NCBI GenBank assembly: GCA_017303875.1
Contig: JAFLBP010000018.1
Coordinates: 78,659 to 142,658, forward strand
DNA from: Chitinophagales bacterium
GTDB lineage: Bacteria > Bacteroidota > Bacteroidia > Chitinophagales > Saprospiraceae
DNA length: 64,000 nucleotides
Reading direction: 5' to 3'
Shown: piece after piece, positions 7,655 to 15,582 of the stretch
How positions within the stretch are numbered: the stretch's first letter is position 1
How the letters are laid out: every line of letters begins with the position of its first letter
Made by a program: the position numbers and the translations under genes
Notes under the pieces: generated by a model
The model's database searches: none
Told to the model about the DNA's origin: nothing
The model's input: the letters and a program-made list of their open reading frames with translations, nothing else

Positions 7655-9871
7655 ATGAGCGCTACTGTAACAGAAAGAGACGCGCTGCACGATAGTTTGC
7701 AGCAATATTTCGGCTTCGACGCATTTAAAGGCGAACAACACGCCATTATCAATAGCCTGCTCGAGGGCAACGACACCTTCGTCATCATGCCCACCGGCGG
7801 CGGCAAAAGTCTTTGCTACCAGCTCCCGGCCCTGATGCTGCCCGGAACCGCCATCGTTATCAGCCCGCTGATCGCCCTGATGAAAAATCAGGTAGACAGC
7901 ATTCGCGGGTATTCCGATGAAGATGAAGTGGCCCACTTCCTCAATTCCTCGCTCACCAAAGCGCAAATGAAAAAGGTGAAACAGGACATTACCGACGGCC
8001 GCACCAAGCTCCTCTACGTGGCGCCCGAAACACTGACCAAAGAGGAAAATATCGAATTCTTTCAAAGCTGCCAGATCTCTTTTGTGGCCGTCGATGAAGC
8101 ACACTGTATCTCCGAATGGGGGCACGATTTCCGACCCGAGTACCGCCGCATCCGCGTCATGCTCGACGCCATCGCACAGTCGGTGCCCATTATGGCGCTC
8201 ACCGCCACCGCTACGCCGAAGGTACAACAGGACATCCTGAAGAACCTCGACATGGGCAGCAACAAAGTCAACACCTTTGTTTCTTCTTTTAACCGCGAAA
8301 ACCTCTTCTACGAGATTCGGCCGAAAGTAAAGAAGGAACAAACCATCAAGCAGATCATCCAGATCATCAAAGAAGAGTTTCGCAACGAATCGGGCATTAT
8401 TTACGTCCAAAACCGTAAAACAGCCGAGGACCTCGCCGAAATGCTCCAGGTCAATGATATCAAAGCCGGGCCTTACCACGCCGGCCTCGACCCCAAAACA
8501 CGCTCCGCCACACAAGATGCCTTCCTCATGGAAGACATCGACGTCATTTGCGCCACCATCGCCTTCGGTATGGGTATTGATAAACCCGACGTGCGTTTTG
8601 TCATTCACTACGACATGCCGAAGTCCATTGAAAACTACTACCAGGAAACCGGCCGCGCCGGTCGTGACGGACTTACGGGCAAATGCATCGCCTTTTACAA
8701 CTATCAGGATATACTGCGGCTCGAAAAATTCCTGCGCGACAAGCCCGTCGCCGAACGCGAAATGGGCGCCCAACTGATGCAGGAAGTTGTGGCGTATGCT
8801 GAAACCGCCTCTTGTCGGCGCCGATTCCTGCTCCACTATTTCGGGGAGGAATTTCACGACGAACGCTGCGGCAAAATGTGCGACAACTGCAAAACACCCA
8901 AGGAAAAGGTGGAAGTGCAGAAGGAAATGCAGGCCGTCATCCAGGCCATTCTCGATCTCAACGAGAACTACCTGATGAAAACCGTAACCGAATTCATCCT
9001 CGGCCGCGAGACCAAGGAAATGAAAGATTTCGGGTTCAGCGAAATGGATAACTTCGGCGTAGGAGAAGACCGGGATGAAAATTTCTGGAACTCCATCTTC
9101 CGCCATGCCATGATTAATAACCTCATTTACAAGGAGATCGAACAATTCGGCCTTCTCAAAGTATCCGAGGAAGGCAAAAAATACGTCAAAGACCCCTACC
9201 CCATCGCCATCACCGTCAACCACAACTACGAAGAAGGCGAATACGATTTTGACGACGAAAAAGGCGGTACCGCAGTGCTCGACGAGACGCTGATGAACAT
9301 GCTCAAAGACCTGCGTCGCAGCATCGCCAAAAAACACAACCTGCCTCCTTACGTCATTTTCCAGGACCCCTCGCTGGAGGAAATGGCCACGCAGTATCCC
9401 ATCTCGATGGACGATATGAGCAAAATTACCGGCGTCTCGCTCGGCAAAGCTCAGAAATACGGCCAACCTTTCCTCGACACCATTCAGCGTTATGTGGAGG
9501 AAAATGAAATTGAACGCCCCACCGACATCACCATTAAAACGGTGGCCAACAAGTCGAAAACCAAAGTGGGCATCATCACCGCCATCGACCGCAAAATTCC
9601 GCTCGAAGATATTGCCCGCGACAACGATATGTCGATGCAGGAACTCCTCGTGGAATTGGACTATATCGTCAACTCCGGCACCAAACTCCGCCTCGACTAC
9701 TACCTGAATAAAGTAGTGGACGAATACGTGCGCGAAACGGTTATCGAATACTTCAAGGAAGCCGAAACCGACAGCATCGAAGCGGCCTTTAAAGAGCTTA
9801 AAGACGATGAGATCACCTGGGAAGAAATCCAGCTCATGCGCCTGAAATTCATCAGCGACTACGCCAACTAA
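7655..9871 (+). CDS. recQ: ATP-dependent DNA helicase RecQ
   Basis: 738 residues. Walker A is PTGGGKS (46-52), the DEAH box VDEAHCISEWGHDFRPEY begins near residue 146, and motif VI is YYQETGRAGRDG. The RecQ zinc-binding region has four cysteines in CRRRFLLHYFG...CGKMCDNC, then a winged-helix RQC domain and an HRDC domain (LRRSIAKKHNLPPYVIF). About 130 further residues follow the HRDC domain, as in many Bacteroidota RecQ proteins. It is a 3'-5' helicase for recombination and replication-fork repair in the cytoplasm. A hairpin terminator at 9886-9930 lies just after the gene. Confidence 0.97.
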   Translation: MSATVTERDALHDSLQQYFGFDAFKGEQHAIINSLLEGNDTFVIMPTGGGKSLCYQLPALMLPGTAIVISPLIALMKNQVDSIRGYSDEDEVAHFLNSSLTKAQMKKVKQDITDGRTKLLYVAPETLTKEENIEFFQSCQISFVAVDEAHCISEWGHDFRPEYRRIRVMLDAIAQSVPIMALTATATPKVQQDILKNLDMGSNKVNTFVSSFNRENLFYEIRPKVKKEQTIKQIIQIIKEEFRNESGIIYVQNRKTAEDLAEMLQVNDIKAGPYHAGLDPKTRSATQDAFLMEDIDVICATIAFGMGIDKPDVRFVIHYDMPKSIENYYQETGRAGRDGLTGKCIAFYNYQDILRLEKFLRDKPVAEREMGAQLMQEVVAYAETASCRRRFLLHYFGEEFHDERCGKMCDNCKTPKEKVEVQKEMQAVIQAILDLNENYLMKTVTEFILGRETKEMKDFGFSEMDNFGVGEDRDENFWNSIFRHAMINNLIYKEIEQFGLLKVSEEGKKYVKDPYPIAITVNHNYEEGEYDFDDEKGGTAVLDETLMNMLKDLRRSIAKKHNLPPYVIFQDPSLEEMATQYPISMDDMSKITGVSLGKAQKYGQPFLDTIQRYVEENEIERPTDITIKTVANKSKTKVGIITAIDRKIPLEDIARDNDMSMQELLVELDYIVNSGTKLRLDYYLNKVVDEYVRETVIEYFKEAETDSIEAAFKELKDDEITWEEIQLMRLKFISDYAN

Positions 9872-9885
9872 GGCAGTCCGATACC

Positions 9886-9930
9886 AGTGGCGTGCACTGC
9901 GGCAAGTACCCGGCGCACGCCACTTTTATT
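9886..9930 (+). terminator. Terminator after recQ
   Basis: AGTGGCGTGC at 9886-9895 pairs perfectly with GCACGCCACT at 9915-9924, followed by TTTATTTAT. This is a rho-independent terminator in the plus direction, just 14 bases before the dcd start. Confidence 0.7.
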
Positions 9931-9943
9931 TATCTCCACTTCC

Positions 9944-10489
9944 ATGATACTCACCGACAAACAGATCCTCGACGCCATTGCGGAAAAGGAAATCGTGATA
10001 GAGCCTTTTCGGCCGGAATGCCTCGGCACCAACTCCTACGACGTGCACCTCGGCAAATATTTGGCCGTGTACCGCGAGCGCATGCTCGACGCCAAAAAGC
10101 ACAACCCGATTGATCTTTTTGAAATTCCGGAAGAGGGTTTTGTGTTGCAACCCGGCACCCTTTATCTGGGCGTAACTGAGGAGTATACCGAAACCCACCG
10201 CACGGTGCCTTTTCTGGAAGGCAAAAGCAGCACCGGCCGCCTCGGCATTGATATTCACGCCACGGCGGGCAAGGGCGATGTCGGTTTTTCCAACAACTGG
10301 ACCCTCGAAATTTCCTGCGTACAGCCGGTGCGTGTTTACGCCGGTATGCCCATCGGGCAGTTGATCTATTTTGTGGTCAATGGCGAGATCAATAATTTTT
10401 ATAACAAAAAGCAGAACGCCAAATACAATATGCGCACCGACAAACCGGTGGAAAGCATGATGTGGAAAAATTTTGAAGAGCAAGCGTGA
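9944..10489 (+). CDS. dcd: dCTP deaminase
   Basis: 181 residues. The dUTPase-like jelly-roll block FLEGKSSTGRLGIDIHATAGKGDVGF matches the dCTP deaminase active site (in the family a Ser/Arg pair and the catalytic Glu after AG.G), and CLGTNSYDVHLGKYL is typical of the Bacteroidota subgroup. It turns dCTP into dUTP on the way to thymidylate. I chose the ATG at 9944, which lies just beyond the recQ terminator; upstream in-frame codons read through that hairpin and are rejected. Confidence 0.93.
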   Translation: MILTDKQILDAIAEKEIVIEPFRPECLGTNSYDVHLGKYLAVYRERMLDAKKHNPIDLFEIPEEGFVLQPGTLYLGVTEEYTETHRTVPFLEGKSSTGRLGIDIHATAGKGDVGFSNNWTLEISCVQPVRVYAGMPIGQLIYFVVNGEINNFYNKKQNAKYNMRTDKPVESMMWKNFEEQA

Positions 10490-10539
10490 GCGGGGGGGAT
10501 AACAGGACAAGTGAACGGGCTTATTGGCCGCAGAATCCG

Positions 10540-11133
10540 TTAATTCTGATCTTGACAATAAAGCACAATATTGCCACAACGGATCCGCCCGCGCTTCATT
10601 TTGAAGCGCAACTTCGTCGAATCTTTAGGAAGCCTTCCCATTTCAACCAGATATGTGCCTCCCGATGGATCTATAGGGGCCAAAATGGGATAATATCCAT
10701 AAGGGCTGATGCTTAAAGTGTCAGGATGAGCAATAGACCCAACTTTTATGATGCCCTTCAAATCAGACCCTCCTTTTATTGTTGTATCGCTAAGGGCTTG
10801 ATACATTATAAAATCAAGCGGACTCTGATTAACGGCATCCACAACTTTGATAGCAATCGGCGTTCCTCTTTCCAGCATCTGCACCCTTCCGCGGCTTGGC
10901 ATCAGGGTAAGATATCGCCCTTTTAATTTTATATTACCAATAATGGTATCTTCCAGCATTCCGCCCAACAACACATGCTTATACGTTAAATTTTCAATAT
11001 CAATAAAAAGTTCATTTTTAAAATCAAATTCGTCTTTTTCGCTTTTAAGAGTACTAATATCATAAAATGCACACAAATGTGGGCTACATGAACTGAGAAA
11101 GAGGGCAATAATTGTTACAATTGCATATCGCAT
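10540..11133 (-). CDS. Small putative lipoprotein downstream of an orphan RHS tip (candidate immunity protein)
   Basis: About 197 residues from the ATG at 11133. The N-terminus MRYAIVTIIALFLSSCSPH is a lipoprotein signal with the lipobox LSSC, so the mature protein is probably lipid-anchored in the cell envelope. The rest is mostly beta-type sequence that I do not recognise. It lies 51 bases after the orphan RHS tip at 11185-12795, on the same strand, in the position immunity genes take after polymorphic toxin tips. An immunity role is inference from position only. Base composition is lower in GC than the flanking housekeeping genes. Confidence 0.6.
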   Translation of the reverse strand: MRYAIVTIIALFLSSCSPHLCAFYDISTLKSEKDEFDFKNELFIDIENLTYKHVLLGGMLEDTIIGNIKLKGRYLTLMPSRGRVQMLERGTPIAIKVVDAVNQSPLDFIMYQALSDTTIKGGSDLKGIIKVGSIAHPDTLSISPYGYYPILAPIDPSGGTYLVEMGRLPKDSTKLRFKMKRGRIRCGNIVLYCQDQN

Positions 11134-11184
11134 GGCAAAAGGTATTAAAAATTCGAAACTCAAGATTCCTGCAAAATGAAATAT

Positions 11185-12795
11185 TCAAAGACGCTTCCAA
11201 CCTGATATTAATATACGAGGTGTTACATTGCCAGCACTCGAACTCCTAATTTCCTGAAGCAATTGCTGTTGCACACTTGGAGATAGGTTTCTGAATGATA
11301 TAGGCCCCGCAGCAAGCGATTTATATTTCTGACTATTCATAACATATTCTCTTGGATCTGATATAAATATAGAGTACGAGGAGCTGGGATTGTGAAATAA
11401 ATTACCTCGCTCATAAGCTTCAACTTCATCAGATTGATCATACAAAAGAACATGTCCACCGTCTCGTCTTAAATCAAGATCCCTACTTACATATTGAGCA
11501 GCATGAGTAAGTTCATGTGCCATTCTCTGTATCTCAGAAAAATCTGAACTGGTAGACAAATTAACATCTATTTCTTTCGTACTTGTATTATACCTAAGAC
11601 TACCACCAGCTCCTTCTGAAGTACTAGTACTATTAGCACCTATTCTAATTCTAAATATTTCATCAGAAGACTCCAAATCATTGATTTCTTGCTGAATTTT
11701 AGTATAAACATCTCTGCTTCTATTCAGCTTTTTCAGTTTTCGTTCCAAGCTTTTACCAGTCAGGTTACTACGCGCATTCGCAATCTCCTTATCTATCGCA
11801 GCAGCTCTTTTAGCTACTTCCGCCACATACTCCATATATGCAGCTTCTTCAGATTTACCAGCAAACTTCACTGTATCTCCGAGCATATCGACCATTACAA
11901 CTGGGTTATTCTCAAATCCAACATAGGGGTTCAATGATAGATTTATTTTAGGGTCTATTTGCCACCACCGACCAATTACCGGGTCGTAAGCGCGATATAG
12001 AGCCAAGTCCATATTTAAAGCAAAATCATTATTTCTTTCTATTCCATTATACTTGTAAAGATTGTCCAGCGCTGCCGCATCATTACTCCAGGGGCCATTC
12101 ATTTCCATTCCAAATGGGTAATAATGGTTTTCTTGCAAAATCTCGCTGCTGCCGTCCGACGAGACCTCTACTATTCCATTGTTATTTTTATCCGCAAAAG
12201 AGAGACGGGCACTTCCCAAATGGTCTCTGATGGTGTACTCATAACGCAGGGCATCCGCACTACTCGTGCCAACATTGGTGTTGAGTACGCGCCCTTCGGC
12301 ATGTAAGATACTTTCCAGACTCAGGCTTACAGTAGTACCGGTACTCCGATACTCCAGGCCACTGTTGTAATCCTGACGATACTGCAACACATTATTTTCA
12401 CTTACCGTTTTGCGAAGTTTAGCGCCATTGCCGCTGTACAACAGCTCTATCTTTTTAGAGCCTCCTGCAAAGGTAATCAATGTTGGCAAATTTAAATGGT
12501 TGTAGGTGATATTCATGCCTTTGTAGGGATCGGCATTCATATTTCCACTTGCATCATAGCCATATACCGCCGCTGAGCTTGCATTGGCAGGGTTATTCCA
12601 GCCTTCGGCTTTAGAGGCCGCCGGGGCGCTATCGGCAATTTTTTGCAGCCGGTTGTAGCCGGGGTAATAGGTATAGGCAAGGTTGTCTGTTTGTCCGTCT
12701 GTCCAGCAGCTTGCTGTCGGAGTCGCTTTATATTTACCGTTTCTTGCCAGAGTAAGTATGTTCCGCTGGCGCGAAGTTCCAATTCGTGCCAGCAA
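11185..12795 (-). CDS. Orphan RHS C-terminal tip with HExxH zincin-like domain (5'-truncated)
   Basis: About 536 residues of an RHS protein lacking the long N-terminal YD-repeat shell. It begins with RHS-like sequence (NILTLARNG), passes through the conserved core (YTIRDHLGSARLSF, ENHYYPFGMEM, DPVIGRWWQIDP, NPVVMVDMLGD) and ends in a variable low-GC domain with MAHELTHAAQYVSRDL, an HExxH zinc-protease motif. The frame is open back to 12828, directly after the stop of the upstream gene, with no signal peptide. A REP-like palindrome sits at the 5' junction. It is probably a displaced tip that can be swapped onto a full RHS gene, or a decaying remnant. Confidence 0.75.
   Translation of the reverse strand: MLARIGTSRQRNILTLARNGKYKATPTASCWTDGQTDNLAYTYYPGYNRLQKIADSAPAASKAEGWNNPANASSAAVYGYDASGNMNADPYKGMNITYNHLNLPTLITFAGGSKKIELLYSGNGAKLRKTVSENNVLQYRQDYNSGLEYRSTGTTVSLSLESILHAEGRVLNTNVGTSSADALRYEYTIRDHLGSARLSFADKNNNGIVEVSSDGSSEILQENHYYPFGMEMNGPWSNDAAALDNLYKYNGIERNNDFALNMDLALYRAYDPVIGRWWQIDPKINLSLNPYVGFENNPVVMVDMLGDTVKFAGKSEEAAYMEYVAEVAKRAAAIDKEIANARSNLTGKSLERKLKKLNRSRDVYTKIQQEINDLESSDEIFRIRIGANSTSTSEGAGGSLRYNTSTKEIDVNLSTSSDFSEIQRMAHELTHAAQYVSRDLDLRRDGGHVLLYDQSDEVEAYERGNLFHNPSSSYSIFISDPREYVMNSQKYKSLAAGPISFRNLSPSVQQQLLQEIRSSSAGNVTPRILISGWKRL
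12765..12793. repeat. REP-like palindrome at the 5' end of an orphan RHS tip
   Basis: GCTGGCGCGAA (12765-12775) and TTCGTGCCAGC (12783-12793) form an 11-base stem with one G-T pair and a 7-base loop. It lies exactly where RHS homology ends on the 5' side of the orphan tip, next to the stop codon of the preceding gene. Confidence 0.6.
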
Positions 12796-12828
12796 GGGAT
12801 GGATACGCCTGCCAGAGCCAAAAACAAC

Positions 12829-13293
12829 TCAGATACCGGTTACAATTTCGTCGAAAAACTCCCATTTGCCAGACTCGCAGTGGAATCTGTACCGATATGT
12901 GAATGAGTCGCTACTGCTTATAGTGTAATTATTTCTCTTTCGAGTAATTAGTACACGTGTAAAAGAAAAAGTGATTGTGTCATTTGTCAGTTCAAACGGA
13001 TGTATCCTATACGCCACTAAGCCTTTTTTTAATTGTTTTTTGCTGTATCGCTTTTCATCGAACAGCGATATTTTAAAGTGACTTATATTTTTTTCCGAAG
13101 AACTACATGCTAAAAGAATATTATCTTTTAAAAAAACAGCTTCGGTTGGATGTGACTGGAAATATATCTTCTGCCTTTCCATGCATTTTTCAATACTGTG
13201 ATTCAACAAATCGCACAACTGACTTTCCGTTTGCCCGAAGGTAATCAAAGCCATTAGCATGAAGCCGATAAGGAGGTTTGTTTGGCGTTGCAT
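12829..13293 (-). CDS. Small exported protein of unknown function in the RHS island
   Basis: 154 residues beginning MQRQTNLLIGFMLMALITFGQTES, a signal peptide probably cut after FGQ. The mature part is rich in aromatic and basic residues with no family I recognise. It stands between the 195-residue exported protein at 13335 and the orphan RHS tip at 11185, all on the minus strand. It may be an immunity protein left behind when its own tip was lost, but that is inference from location. Its stop codon is in the same frame as the open RHS frame that follows. Confidence 0.6.
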   Translation of the reverse strand: MQRQTNLLIGFMLMALITFGQTESQLCDLLNHSIEKCMERQKIYFQSHPTEAVFLKDNILLACSSSEKNISHFKISLFDEKRYSKKQLKKGLVAYRIHPFELTNDTITFSFTRVLITRKRNNYTISSSDSFTYRYRFHCESGKWEFFDEIVTGI

Positions 13294-13334
13294 GGTTTTA
13301 TTTCTTTGCGCTTGAGATTATTTGAGTAATATTA

Positions 13335-13922
13335 TCAATCAAATATTTCCTCATTATAAATATTCATGAGTGGCCCCAATTCATTAGAATACGACTTACC
13401 TGCTACGATTGTATTTGACAAGTTGACATAATTCCTGTCAAATTTTGAAATAATGACAAGACCATCGTTCCCACTATGTAGTACATTTTTAATGTTTGTT
13501 AATGTTATTTCTGAAACAGAAACAACCTTGTATTTTTTCAAATTATTATGGCTATATGTAGTTCCAAAGAATTTTTTATTTCTGAAATAGATTATAGAAG
13601 TCATGCTGTAATTTACCTCACCTGATAAAAAATGATAGACAATGTAAACGTTTCTCCAGTTTTTTATACTGGAATTGTTTTCTGAATCGGTCAGCATCTT
13701 CAAAATATCTTCCTCCTCCACAAAAGCAATCTCCTTTTTCATCATTTCAATATTTGTCAATTTTTTATATGCAGCATTTGTATCCCTGGCAACCATGGAA
13801 TCGTATTGTTCCAATATGTTACTTCTCCATCGCTTGAAATCAAACGACGACGACGCATCTATTTTGATATTGATGTTGCAACAAATCAGGAATAGGTTTA
13901 AAACGAGCATTATCTTTTTCAT
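13335..13922 (-). CDS. Small exported protein overlapping an orphan RHS tip (candidate immunity protein)
   Basis: 195 residues with an N-terminal hydrophobic signal (MKKIMLVLNLFLICCNI) that may be a signal peptide. The rest is unrecognised, very low in GC and rich in Asn, Ile and Lys. The start ATG overlaps the stop codon of the orphan RHS tip (13919-13922, ATGA), so the two are translationally coupled. This is the arrangement expected of a toxin tip and its immunity gene; function otherwise unknown. Confidence 0.65.
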   Translation of the reverse strand: MKKIMLVLNLFLICCNINIKIDASSSFDFKRWRSNILEQYDSMVARDTNAAYKKLTNIEMMKKEIAFVEEEDILKMLTDSENNSSIKNWRNVYIVYHFLSGEVNYSMTSIIYFRNKKFFGTTYSHNNLKKYKVVSVSEITLTNIKNVLHSGNDGLVIISKFDRNYVNLSNTIVAGKSYSNELGPLMNIYNEEIFD

Positions 13923-14836
13923 CTTTTGTGTTCTAGTTTTCGTGATATGACGCCTTGCTCACGTCGAATAACATTCTCTTGTTTCCGTGTGTTAACCTCT
14001 TCCTGTTTAAGGGTTCGTCTGCCAGTTGCATCGTCTGGGTCGTTTACAGTTGTATCGGTTTTATTAGTATTATTACCTCGCATATTGTGATCCGCATGAA
14101 TTAATTCATGAGCAAGACCTATATGGGTTGGCCTACCAGTAGTGCCATCAGCATTTACACTTCTATCTCCAGACTTATTTATTAAAAAATTGACCTCTGA
14201 TCCTGTTCCAACTCCGTTTCTGCTTTTTTCTTTTGCATCATCGCTAGAAACACCATTTGAGTTTACTGGCTCCGTTCCATTAATATTACCCTTATTATCA
14301 ACGATTGTTACGGTGTAGTTTTTAATTGTACCATCTTCTGTTTGCACCCCATCAATCAGGTTGCGAACAAGTTGAGTTCCTGCATCTTTTTTACCATCTC
14401 CTGCTTTGGTAATAATAACTTTATTTCCATTCAATGCAAGTTTATCATTAGTAAGTTTTTGGAGTTGATCAAAAATTGCATATCTTCTTTCCTGAAACTT
14501 TTCAGTAGTTTCACCATCTCGCTGAGTAATTCCCAATACAATGTCCATCCCATCCGGATCAATAAACTTAACAGGATTATCCATAGCGTAATTATATCCA
14601 CTCCAGGAGCGATATTTCTCCGCCAACGGATCCACACTCCACCATCTTCCCACTGCCGCATCGTACCAGCGCGCGCCGTAAAAATACCAGTTTACGCCGA
14701 AATCCGCAGTAATTTCTTTATTATTATAGCGGTATAGGCTGCCCCCGCCTGCAAAGCCTTCCATTTCCATGCCGAAGGGGTAGTAATGGTGCTCATCCAG
14801 AAACTGGGGGGCGGCGCCGTTGGCCCGGAAATTCAC
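13919..14836 (-). CDS. Orphan RHS C-terminal tip with HELIH zincin-like domain (5'-truncated)
   Basis: 305 residues from a GTG at 14836. RHS homology extends further, to 14950, with no ATG. The core (FLDEHHYYPFGMEMEGF, AAVGRWWSVDPLAEKY, PVKFIDPDGMD) is followed by a variable domain carrying GLAHELIHADHNMRGN. That motif fits an HExxH zinc metallopeptidase of the NleD/M91-like type often found at the end of RHS effectors. Bases 14742-14950 are nearly identical to 16463-16671 in the long RHS gene next door, so this is a displaced C-terminus able to recombine with it. The exported protein at 13335 overlaps its end by ATGA. Confidence 0.78.
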   Translation of the reverse strand: MNFRANGAAPQFLDEHHYYPFGMEMEGFAGGGSLYRYNNKEITADFGVNWYFYGARWYDAAVGRWWSVDPLAEKYRSWSGYNYAMDNPVKFIDPDGMDIVLGITQRDGETTEKFQERRYAIFDQLQKLTNDKLALNGNKVIITKAGDGKKDAGTQLVRNLIDGVQTEDGTIKNYTVTIVDNKGNINGTEPVNSNGVSSDDAKEKSRNGVGTGSEVNFLINKSGDRSVNADGTTGRPTHIGLAHELIHADHNMRGNNTNKTDTTVNDPDDATGRRTLKQEEVNTRKQENVIRREQGVISRKLEHKR

Positions 14837-14950
14837 CCGGGCGTTGCCGAGGTGGTCGCGCAGGCTGTATTCATAGTACCAGGCTGTGGCGCCGTTGGGT
14901 GTCAGTCGGCCATCGCTGTGGTAAATGGCTTCCGTATTGGTGCCATTGTA
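14742..14950 (-). repeat. 209-base RHS core repeat, copy A
   Basis: This segment of the orphan tip aligns without gaps to 16463-16671 in the long RHS gene, with only a few substitutions. Identity stops sharply at the shared sequence GCCATTGTA (plus strand). Copy B is annotated separately. Confidence 0.9.
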
Positions 14951-14979
14951 TGATATACGACTACATACAAATACAGCCC

Positions 14980-15567
14980 CTATTGACGCCCTGCTTCATA
15001 CGCCTGTATCGCCCTCCAGAAGCGGTTGGCAGCATAGGGCCGATCCGGTGCTTTTTGGTATATACGCCGACGGTTTATCTTCAAAGCCAGGAGTATTCGC
15101 TGGAAAAAAGTAAAGTCTTTGGCAATTACTAAGCCCGTAGGGTACACGCCCCACCAACCGTCTCCAATATGTTCCTCGAATGGCAGTGCTCTGTTTGCCA
15201 ATAAATAATCCGGCGTATTAGAATTGCGACACAACAGGGTATACCTATTCCCTTGCTGCAATATGCCATCGTGCTCGGCCATTACGACGAATCTGACCCT
15301 GGAAAGCGACGCTTTGGTTTTATACACTGCCGTATCTATCAGATATAGCACTGTATCGGTGGTAATCCGATACAGCCTGCACTGAAACTTCAGCCGCTGA
15401 TTGTACTCACACGCACAACGATCAGACATCAATACGCTGTCTACCTTTACTCTAAGACCATAGATATCATTACCCGTAGGTTTTACCAATGGCACTGATT
15501 GGGTAATTGATTGAGCCGAAACTCCAATACAAAGCAAGAATAGAAAAAAAGTGATTATTTCTTTCAT
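14980..15567 (-). CDS. Small exported protein after the long RHS gene (candidate immunity protein)
   Basis: 195 residues with a clear signal peptide (MKEIITFFLFLLCIGVSAQS). The mature part has cysteines near residues 51-53 and 66 and a C-terminal basic segment; I do not recognise the family. It starts 15 bases after the stop of the long RHS gene, on the same strand. Position suggests a cognate immunity protein acting outside the cytoplasm. The next RHS homology (the orphan tip) begins 29 bases after its stop. Confidence 0.65.
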   Translation of the reverse strand: MKEIITFFLFLLCIGVSAQSITQSVPLVKPTGNDIYGLRVKVDSVLMSDRCACEYNQRLKFQCRLYRITTDTVLYLIDTAVYKTKASLSRVRFVVMAEHDGILQQGNRYTLLCRNSNTPDYLLANRALPFEEHIGDGWWGVYPTGLVIAKDFTFFQRILLALKINRRRIYQKAPDRPYAANRFWRAIQAYEAGRQ

Positions 15568-15582
15568 GTATTAAATTATTTA

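Noticed and set aside
7646..9466. 606-codon minus-strand frame
   Set aside because: It lies wholly opposite recQ, whose product has every helicase motif; the antisense product is Val/Phe/His-rich without any domain.
12537..12827. 96-codon minus frame overlapping the orphan RHS tip
   Set aside because: Other frame of the REP-like palindrome and the RHS start; the RHS frame has clear homology and this one none.
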